From the NCBI GenBank assembly GCA_001662425.1, contig BDDC01000082.1, forward strand, positions 59,007 to 123,006: a DNA stretch of 64,000 nt, read 5' to 3'. The stretch comes from Chlamydomonas sphaeroides (lineage: Eukaryota > Chlorophyta > Chlorophyceae > Chlamydomonadales > Chlamydomonadaceae). The notes under the pieces are model-generated. The model was not told the origin of the DNA, made no database searches, and was given only the letters and a program-made list of their open reading frames with translations. Position 1 is the first letter of the stretch. Every line of letters begins with the position of its first letter. Of this stretch, positions 55,601-64,000 are shown piece after piece. A program made the position numbers and the translations under genes.

Positions 55601-58600
55601 CCCGCATCAGCGCAGACGGCTTGACCACCACCGCAGACTGCACCAATACATGTGAGTGGGGCGGGGCGGCGCGCAAGCGAGTGGCATGCATTTGCCGCAG
55701 GCGCCCGGTAGGTAGGGCACGCATGGGACCGGTGGCACGGGTCGCTTTCCACAATAGGTTGCTTGGGTGATGATGACTCCGCGCGCCGCGCAGCGGTGTT
55801 ACTGGACATTGATCTTGATGCATCTCATGGATGTTCGTTACTTTTGCCTACCCTGATCACTGGCGGCTGCGGGCTGGCTGGCGCGTTGTTTTTTGATTCC
55901 GATGGGATCCACTCCTGCCTAGTAGCTCTTTGCTGGCGGGGAGCCACCCGGGGCAGCAACAAATTGCTTGCAAGCACCATCGATCCCTTGCTGCCCCCCA
56001 TCCGACCCCGCAGCTTGCATCACGGGCTATCGGCGCGTGAACATCCCCAGCATCGGCAACCGCTGCATCGCCTGTGCTACAGGCTACCAGTCGCTGTGGA
56101 ACGCCACAGGAATCGTTTGTGTGCGTAAGTCACCGCCAGCGGCGTGCGTGCAATCGGCTGCTGCCCACGCATGCCCCCGCAGCACCGCGGGAGCGGTGGC
56201 CTGCTGCCTCGATTGATCGGCCTGCTGCACACGGACGGCGGTCCGTTTTCTAGTCCACGCAGCATGCACAGCCGCGACCCCTCGCCGCAGCGGCGTCCTT
56301 GGCGCTACTGCGCCCCACCTCTCATGCATCTTTGCACGCACATCACAGGCGCCTCCTGTGTATGCATGCGTTTGAAGACTCCCTCGCCCGTTCCCGCGCG
56401 GCCCCGTGCCCTCGCAGCCAGCAACTGCACCACCATGACCTGTACGGAGCGGGGCGACCCGTACGCGCTGTGCAACACGTACATCAACGCTGTCGGCACC
56501 TACACTAGCGACTGCAAGATCAATTGCATGGTGTGTACATATATACCATGCATGCACAGGGGTGGCCCGGGGGATATAGACTAGCTAGGTAGTCACGTCC
56601 GCGTCGTCGTCAGCACCTGCAAGCTCTGGATCTGTCTCATTCATCTGGAACTTCATTCGTTATGGAGGTGGGCTAGTCACACCTGCTCTATCTATCCAGC
56701 TACGCCGCTTCGGAAATCCCCGGCCAGGTCACGCGCGCGTGGGGTCGATAGATAGCGACGGTGCCAGGCGCCATCCACTGAAGGCCGTGCCATCCGCGCC
56801 CCTCGCCACAGGTCGGCTACGAGCGCGGCCCCGACGGGCTCTGCTCGCTCTGTGCCACCAACTGGACGCGGCTCGCATCGGCCGGCAACATTTGCGTTTG
56901 TGAGTAGATCGTGCTGGTGGATGGCACCCGTGCCGTGCACTAGCTAGATAGCCGGCCTAGTTACAGCAGCAGTCACGTGCCAAGTAAAGCACCAGCAGCG
57001 GCGGGGAGCATGTAGCGTACGTACTCAGGGCCGACGGCGGGTCTGGCGGGTCCCCTCCGTGAGCTTGGCGGGCGGGCCGATATGATGGCGAGGCATCGAT
57101 GGCCACCCTGACTCCTGCATGTATGGAACGGTGTACGAACGAAACAGTACCTAGCGCGCTGACTGCATGCCGTCCGCTCGCATCACGTAGATAGCCCCAA
57201 GTGCTGCTGATGACCTGCTGGTACCGCCCGCCCCGCCCTGCGCTGCGCTGCGCTGCCCGCGCGCGCAGACGACGTGTGCTCCACCACGGGCTGTTCCGAC
57301 CCCAACGCCGAGTGCTTGATCCGCTACCAGTACTTTCAGAGCTACACCAACTGCACCCTCTGCAAGGCGGGCTACGTGAGGAGCACCTTCAACGCTCCTT
57401 GCGTGCGTGAGTAGTGCTGTGGCAGCGAGCTGGCTAGGGTTGATTGCTGGGGCTGGCTCACTCGCTCGAGTGCCACCAGCATCGCCCTGCCTCCCTGGAT
57501 CCAACCCTGGCCCTTCTGACTGAGCTATCCCTGGCCCCTGGTTCCGTCCGCCCTGGCGTCCCGTTTGCCCTGCTGGCGTCCATCCCAACGCACGCAGAGG
57601 ACGTGTGCGCTGCTGGCTGCACGGGCGACCCCAACGCCGTCTGCATCGTCACCACGCCGGGCGGCGGCGCGCCCGTCCAGAGCTGCACCACCTGCAAGAC
57701 CGGCTACGCCAAGGCCGCAGATGGCACATGCACCGCCTGCGCGACCGGCTACTGGAACGTGGCCGGCACATGCGTGGGTAAGCTACGTTAGCTACGTATC
57801 AAGCAAGGCGCCCGATGGTGATGGATCGTACGAGGGATGCCGGCGGGACGGCGGCCTACGTAGGCGATTGTATACGATGCCTCACGCACAGACATGGCCG
57901 GCATCTCCGGCATGCGCGCTAGGCAGCCGCCCGGTCTGGCTGGAATGCTCATCGTTGATCGCCCCCGCAGCCATAACGTTTAGCTATGTTGAGCGCCGTT
58001 TGGTCCAACGCGCGCGTTGCACCAGTGGACGCGCGCGCCAGGAGGTCGCCTCCTGGGACGCGCTGCTTGCCCCTGCTGTCCCTGTGTATGTGTATGCTCC
58101 CGCCCAACGACCCGCACGCGCGCCCACCCCGCCGCCCGACCGCCGCAGTCAACACATGCACCAGCTTCACGTGCACGGCCACCGACCCCAATGCGCTGTG
58201 CGGTATGGCGTACAACACCACCGGCAGTCTCACAACGGTGCGCTAGGGATAGATTGGAGGCTGACCGCTGCTCACACGTACGTGTCCGCTCACCGGCTGC
58301 CGCTACGCTGCCAGCCCCGTACCGTGAGCGAGCCAGGGCGCCACTGGAGGGGCCGTCTGTGCCGCCGGCCGCTTAACAGCAGGGGCGGCGGCATGCGCAC
58401 AATGTAGCTTGTGTCTGCCCTCGATGCACGCAACCATGCATGTGACCTGCTGCGCATGCTGCTTGCTTGGCATTGCTTGTCGGCGTGTGTGGCGCCCAAC
58501 AGAGCTGCAGCCTCGCCTGCAAGGAGAAGTGGGCGCGCGGCGCCGACGGCAAGTGCTCCGTGTGCGCCGCGGTGAGCACCGCCTCGCTGCTGCTGGGCTG

Positions 58601-60989
58601 GCTGGCTGGCTTGCGTGCTGGGGCGGCCGGTCACCTGGTCCCAGGAGGTCTTGCCTGCGCTGTCTGGCTGGTCGATGCAGCCGCCGAGCCAAACAAACGC
58701 GTACCATGCGGATGGACCCACGTGGACCCACCCTGCGTCGATCTCCGATGGCGCCTTTATTTGTACATTTGTGCTGCCTGTTTCTATCCCTGCGCGCCAC
58801 CACGAGCCTAGCCGCGCGCCTCCCTCTGCCGCCTCCCCTTGCCTGTTGCTCAGGGCTATACGGGCTACATGTGCGGGCAGTGCGCAACGGGATACGTGGC
58901 GCCCCCAAACAACGCGAGCATCTGCGTGGGTGAGTCGCGATTCAGTTTGTCCTCAAAAAGCAACCAGCCCTCCGTCCCGCCGCTTAATCGCTAGTCGGCC
59001 GCACACCATCCATGATGGATTGCGGCCATTAGCTAGCTAGCTGCCTCTGCCGCCTTCTCACCTAGATAGATACCCGATGTGCCCACGATCGTGAGCCAGG
59101 CTTTTGTGTGCCGCGGCCGGGCACGCATCAGCATGCATGCATGCTGGGGTTCCGGAAGCCAGCAACGCGTGCACCCAATGCAAGCTAACCCTCCCCACCA
59201 CCACCCAAACACGCACGCGCCAACGCACCCCCTCGCCTGCCTCTCGCTCATCACAGCCGACGCCTGCACCGCCAGCTCCTGCACGGCCGTGGACCCCAAC
59301 GTCGTGTGCCGCACCCTGGCTGACGGCGCCGGCGGCTACTACGCCAATTGCAACGGCACCTGCGCCACGGGCTGGGTCAAGGGCTCCGACAAGAAGTGCT
59401 CGCTGTGTGCCAACACCTACACGCACCCCTACAACGAGCCTAGCGTTTGCATCGGTGAGCATGCAGCCATGCATCCACTCACGGGAGGCGTAGGGAGCGG
59501 CGCACACGGGTGGGCGCACGTACGCGTTGAGGCGAAGGGGCAGGCGGGGCTTGCAAGGCAGCAGCAGGCGCGTGCGTTGTGGCTGGTGCTGCTAGTAACG
59601 CATGCATGTGATCGTGAGGCGGGGGAGCGCTCGCGCCTCGCCCCCAAAATCCTCAGCCCGCTCCCCGCTCCCTACAAACCCCTTCCGGACTTGCGCCCAT
59701 CCACAGCGAACACGTGCTACACAGTCAATTGCGACGCCATCGGCGACCAGTCCATATGCGTCATGGTGCCGGGCACGTCAACCGCCTTCGAGCCGGTAAG
59801 GGCTCATCTATCAGGGCGGTATTGTGTGCCCGCCCCGGGGCCCTGCCTCCGCTGCGCGCTATTGAGCGGCCGCTGCTCTTCGCCCTCTTTTCCACCGGCA
59901 CGCTACGATCACCTGCTGCCCGCGTGCCTTCTGGTCCCCCTTGCCTTCCGCCTGCCGTAGACGTGCGACGTGGCCTGCCGCGGCAACTACGAGCGCGACC
60001 CCATCACCAACCTCTGCTCGGTCTGCGCCGAAGGTAGCTTACCCACCATACCCATCAACGCCAGCCGAGCCACGCAAGCTAGCTCGTCAGCTGCTGCTGC
60101 TGGTAGACGCAGGGCAGCGAGCATACCTGCGCCATGCATGCACGCCCTGCAATGCGCCCCCCGCGGCACCGGCCGCATACATCTTGCTTTGCCTTCAGCC
60201 ATCTAGTGCGAGACCGACCGCCACGGCAACGTGCCCTAAGCGCTCACCTGATGACCGCTATCTACACTCCAATGGCTCGCAGGGTACGACATTAACTCCG
60301 ATTGTGTGGACTGCGCAACGGGTTACGTATCTGCTGTCAACAGCAATGGTGCCTGCGTGCGTAAGTTGCTTGAACTGTTTCGCGCAAAACCCTGAACCCC
60401 CAACACCTTCGATACCTACCTGCACCCTGCAGCCACTACTGATGAGCCGCACAGTGCTGCCAGCCGGCTGCACGATGCATGTCAGCGTGGTCGGTCTGTA
60501 GCTGCTGCGTGCAGGCAGGGCGGCGCCTTCTGCCCAAAGCAACCCTGCCCCGCACCACACCGCCTGCCGCTGACTTCCACTCCGCCCGGCCCCCACACAG
60601 GCAACACGTGCACGTCCACAACATGCGCCACTACCGTCAGCGACGCCAACGCCGCGTGCTACATGGAGATCAGCAACACAACCGGCAGCGCCCAGGCTTC
60701 CTGCGCCTACGGCTGCAAGACCGGCTGGGCGCTGGGCGCGGACGGCAAGTGCTCCGTGTGCGGCCCCCACTTCACCTCCGCCTCCGGCTGCACGCAATGC
60801 GAGCTGGGCTACGTCAACATCTATGGCTACTGCTCCTGCCATGTTGAGGGCGGCTGGACCTACGTCGACAGCAACACATGCAACTGCGACAGCGGCAGCA
60901 TTGACCCCATCAGCTTCACCTGCGACCCGCCAGCGCGCCGGCGCCTCCAGAGCCGCCGCGCTGCGCAGCACAGCCGGTGGGTGCCGTGA
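49629..60989 (+). CDS. Secreted cysteine-rich EGF-like modular protein (33 exons)
   Basis: Thirty-three exons join in phase to about 1215 residues: first 49629-49728, last 60601-60989. Residues 1-33 are a signal peptide (basic start, then TLLLLCCIAAGGIGMAS). Next comes a short domain with paired Cys, then EGF-like units of calcium-binding type (DNDECALGTHTCPTVANC, DINECATGLHNCPATATC) and VQDTCASSPCTAPA-type units, then many ~60-residue modules of the pattern C-x-x-x-x-C-x-D-PNA-x-C followed by C-x-x-C-x-x-GY (examples: GYVRNATDSNRCTACAAGYT, EDVCAAGCTGDPNAVCIV). N-x-S/T sites are frequent. The repeated C-x-x-C-x-x-GY units resemble ephrin-receptor/GCC2-type Cys-rich repeats. Most introns are phase 1, so the exons are symmetric modules. 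No membrane anchor is seen; the end is basic (RRRLQSRR). A cell-wall or extracellular-matrix role is inferred. One exon (52044-52137) contains a sequence gap; the intron after 53008 looks GC-AG. Confidence 0.85.
50565..52716 (+). repeat. Tandem duplication of a four-exon block in the EGF-like gene
   Basis: Exons 4-7 (50565-50626, 50800-50866, 51039-51186, 51512-51606) are paralogous to exons 8-11 (51762-51823, 52044-52137, 52338-52476, 52619-52716), with equal intron phases. Exon 6 and exon 10 share their first ~105 bases with only a few differences, and exons 7 and 11 share TACAACTACACCTCCAC and GTCAACA. Exons 4/8 are more diverged, so copies differ in age or some have been homogenised. Confidence 0.9.
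52097..52106. other. Assembly gap (10 N) inside an EGF-like exon
   Basis: The gap interrupts CNCPLW and TLDTATNTCV. Taken as exactly 10 bases it keeps the frame, but a 10-N run is a placeholder, so the true length is unknown. Confidence 0.95.
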
Positions 60990-63936
60990 GTGGATGGGCT
61001 GCTTGATTGCTCGCTGCTCTTTGATCGTCGCCGCCATGTGGCTGTATGCGTACGTGCATGCCTGATCGCTCGTTATTAGCGGCGCAGATGTCATGCCTGT
61101 GTGTGTTCGTTTCGTGCGTGGTTGCCTCTACCGTCATGTACCGCCGTGCCGAGTGACCTGTACGAGGTCGTATCACCGTACGTGCGGTCCCGGGACTGCC
61201 ATGCTATGCTAGCGGGGTTGTCGGCCGCACTCATCATCGCGCCGGCTGCTCCGCCAGCCCAGCCGTAACCTGCCCGCGCGCCCAGATTGGAGTTGTTCGG
61301 CGGACACGGCCCGCCCAGCGATGACCACTACTCCTGCCCGCCGCCGACCGTTGCCCCCCCCTCTGTGCCCCATGCCCATATACGTGCGCATAGGAGCCTA
61401 GCTTAGACACGTCAATCTGCTGTTACTACAGACGGACCGAGGCGGTCATTGAGCATCCGGAATGCGGCGGACTGACGGACATGGATGCCGCTGCAAGCAC
61501 GGTCTCCCAAATCAAACTGGGCCGCGGACGTGGTGCCATTACCGCCGGCCGCTTGTGTGCTTCTTCCAGGCCAAGGCGCTGGTGGACTTATGGGACCGCA
61601 GACAGATAGAAACATGCATTGATTCATCCAGCGGCGGGCGGGGGTCACGGGGTGCATGTTGGCCCGCCCCATCCCTACTTGACCCAACAAACTGGTGCCG
61701 AGCCCCTGCCGCCGCGACGTTGAACCTTCTGCTGGCGAGTGTGTTTTAGCTATTATGTCAGACAGAGGCGAGCTGTCGAGCTGGTACCTCACTGGATCTC
61801 CATCTGTCATTGTGTCGTCGTAGTCGTCGAGCACGAGGTTTGTGCCCCCGATGCCGCTTAAAGCCTGCTGTGCGCTCTTGAGCGGCAATGACCAAACGAA
61901 GACATCTGCCCTTGCGACCATGGAGCTCGCCAACCGACCATGCCCTTCCTATTGCCATTCATTTTCCGTGTGCGTGTTGCACGCGCATCCCGCTACTGCG
62001 TTCAACCGAGCACCCTGCGTGTCTTCTTAGTTGTGCTTTCCTATTATTAGACACCATGTCATGTCCTATCTATCTACGCATGTACGACAAGAGAGACACA
62101 CCGCTTCTTGCTGCACCCGCTGGATGTTGGGGGGCGGGAGCAGACCCAGGACGACCCGCCGTTTGATGATGCAGCGGGCCCTTTCCATCTTCCTTTGCTT
62201 GCTGTTGTTCTTTATAGGGCTGCGTGCGCCGCGCGCGCCACCTGCTACATCATATGTGACCCACCCTGCTGTGTGGCGGACAAAGTCTATCTGCCCTCCT
62301 ACTTAATAGTGGTTGTGTGCATGACAAATCCTTGAGACATACAGTGCGGCCGAGAGGTGCGCCGTCATGCCCCAGGAAGGCGTTGTTGCCGCGTGGCAGT
62401 AGTCACGTTAACATGGGTCGCTGCTCACGATCGTGCGTGGCTAGCATGCCGCCATACCATGTTCGCCCTCCCTAGCTAGGGGCCTTTGGGGCGCATTGCG
62501 ATACTCGGTGCGCTGCTGTGCTACTCGTCCAGCTGAGGTTTTAGGTCCTGTCACCATGCACCACACGGCAGTTTGCCCATAGCTGGCTGGTGTAGCTGGT
62601 GTGCCCACCTGTTGATTGCGCCTGAGGGGACAAGCCGTGGCTTATCTTGGCGGACTGCTCGCCCGCCGCGAGGTGGTCCTGCTGCTAGCTGCTGTCGGGC
62701 GGAGTTGCGTGCATGATGGCATTTTTGGCTCTACTTGCTGTTTGCATGCATTTATCGCTATCTTTCGTGAGCCATGTTGCTTGCCTGTAGCCTGCAATAA
62801 CAAGGAGATGATGTAACAGATAGTTGGCCTTGCTTGGCTCGCAGCAAGCAGTGAGGGCCTGCTGGCGCCTGTGACACACCCTTCTCATTGACGTTACTAC
62901 TGTGAGCAATGGCTGGCAGCCTGCTTCCTGGTACTATATTCCTGGCGTCACCATCATGAGCCAGCCAAGCTCTTTTGCATCAGCAACCGAGCAGTCAGCA
63001 GCAGCAGGCATGAAATGTCACACGGGTCAACGATGACACCAAGCAACAACAGTGGGTCTGCCCTCTTACCCTTACCTCTAATTACTCCGACCCTGCGCCA
63101 TTGGCTGCAAGCTAGCTACACGCACGCCGCAGCGCCCGCCGCCCGCGCCCGCCGCCGCCGCCCGGCCCCCAGCCTGCTCCTCTACTTGCCGCAGTCACTC
63201 TCAGCAGGCGAGATCAGGCTCCTGAGCAACGGCGTCTGCCTGCCTGGCGCGGGTTGCTGCGTGCCCCTGTCATCGTCGCCACATGTGTTGAGCCTGCCTG
63301 GCTGCCTGGCTGCCTGCCTGTGCTCACGGCACGCAATGTGTGGTGCGACTCTTGTCCTACCGCGACTCGCGGTAGGTGGCCGCATGCACCGTGGACTACA
63401 TGGACCACACCCAGCCACACGTCAGCACTTGGTTGCCAAGAGCCGCTGCACCGCCACGTCTGCTGCAAGCAGGCCCCCGCCAGGTGCCGAACCATGCACA
63501 AAACATAACACCTGCTGTCAGCTCGGTCCGTTCGGCCATGTCGTGAATGAAGCATGTAATAAGCTCACCGTTGCCCCCCTGTTGCCACCGTGGGGCGTGC
63601 GGTGCCGCCCTTCACTACATGCACGCACTGCCCAAGCTGCCCCTGGCATTGCCATCGGCAGCTTTAGAAGGCAGCTTGCCCTCCAGCAGGGCGAGTACGG
63701 CACACACCCACCTGCCTGCCACCGAAGCCCAAGCGCTCGCTGCCCTAACGGTAGCCTAGCAAGCCTGGACATGCACATAGATCAGAGGCTGCAGGCAGCG
63801 TGGCATTTAGTGCATGCCGGCCTGCACTGCACACACACAGCAATGGTGCTTTATTTTCCCATGCACGCCTGCTTGCCCACCTGCCAGTTATTGTACAGAG
63901 CCCGGCGGCTCCGTTCGGCTATGTTGTGAAGTACCC
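60990..63936. other. Probable 3' flank of the EGF-like gene; no confident gene
   Basis: The first part is GT-rich on the plus strand, fitting a long 3' UTR, with a TGTAA at 62812. A minus-strand frame at 61933-61412 begins with a run of varied, protein-like composition (MVARADVFVWSLPLKSA) but has no recognised motif. The plus frame 63015-63929 is long yet lacks domains. Neither is called as a gene. Confidence 0.4.
62812..62816 (+). terminator. Candidate TGTAA polyadenylation signal of the EGF-like gene
   Basis: First TGTAA found after the stop codon, about 1.8 kb downstream. A UTR of this length is long; an unmarked earlier site is possible. Confidence 0.35.

Positions 63937-64000
<64 letters not shown>
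63937..64000. repeat. (AAT)n microsatellite running off the right edge
   Basis: At least 21 perfect AAT units continue to the last base of the window. In GC-rich DNA such a pure AT-rich array is unusual and may mark the tail of a retroelement or a scaffold end. Confidence 0.97.

Noticed and set aside
63015..63929. 304-codon plus-strand open frame near the right edge
   Set aside because: Starts with ATG but is dominated by Ala/Pro/Leu/His with no motif; possible chance frame in GC-rich flank or repeat.
1..64000. CRISPR arrays, bacterial operons, rRNA genes, viral genes
   Set aside because: None were seen; the sequence is intron-rich eukaryotic nuclear DNA, and all tandem arrays are simple minisatellites or microsatellites.

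Overview
The window looks like nuclear DNA from a green alga of the Chlamydomonadales (volvocine/Chlamydomonas type). It is very GC-rich, its genes are split into many short exons by GT-AG (and several GC-AG) introns, proteins carry long Ala/Gly/Pro/Gln tracts, non-coding flanks are GT-rich in the sense direction, TGTAA polyadenylation motifs follow some genes, and the gene content is typical (PAS-linked class III cyclase, plastid-targeted proteins, a C2H2 factor of algal type). Two runs of 10 N show a draft scaffold. All gene models below were assembled by hand from reading frame, splice sites and phase. Where every exon is placed, the coding lengths sum to a multiple of three.

Layout: (1) 1-2218, minus, C2H2 zinc-finger protein cut by the left edge. 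(2) 3521-7707, minus, 419-residue unrecognised protein. (3) 8092-15911, plus, CTNNBL1 (spliceosome-associated armadillo-like protein) with an unusual RE/RD-rich tail; it shares a 384-bp divergent promoter region with gene 2. (4) 18919-24886, minus, PAS plus class III nucleotide cyclase, predicted guanylyl type, 5' end not found; convergent with gene 3. (5) 24887-28519, no confident gene, but a pair of inverted ~112-bp repeats. (6) 28520-31571, minus, predicted plastid protein with coiled coil and a C-terminal starch-binding (CBM25/53-like) module. (7) 31953-35869, minus, SfsA-family protein with an RGG-like tail. (8) 37013-42872, plus, large F-box protein. (9) 44155-48023, plus, probable red chlorophyll catabolite reductase. 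(10) 49629-60989, plus, 33-exon secreted cysteine-rich EGF-like modular protein. (11) 60990-64000, probable 3' flank and an AAT microsatellite running off the window.

The genes are unrelated in pathway, as is usual in such genomes; there is no operon-like cluster. Shared cell biology is limited: genes 6 and 9 are probably plastid proteins, genes 1, 3 and 8 probably nuclear/regulatory, gene 4 a signalling enzyme and gene 10 extracellular. The most striking points are the RE/RD-tailed CTNNBL1 with exon-fragment copies inside its introns, the plastid starch-binding protein, the eukaryotic SfsA with an RGG tail, the four-exon block duplication in the EGF-like gene, and recurrent GC-AG introns.
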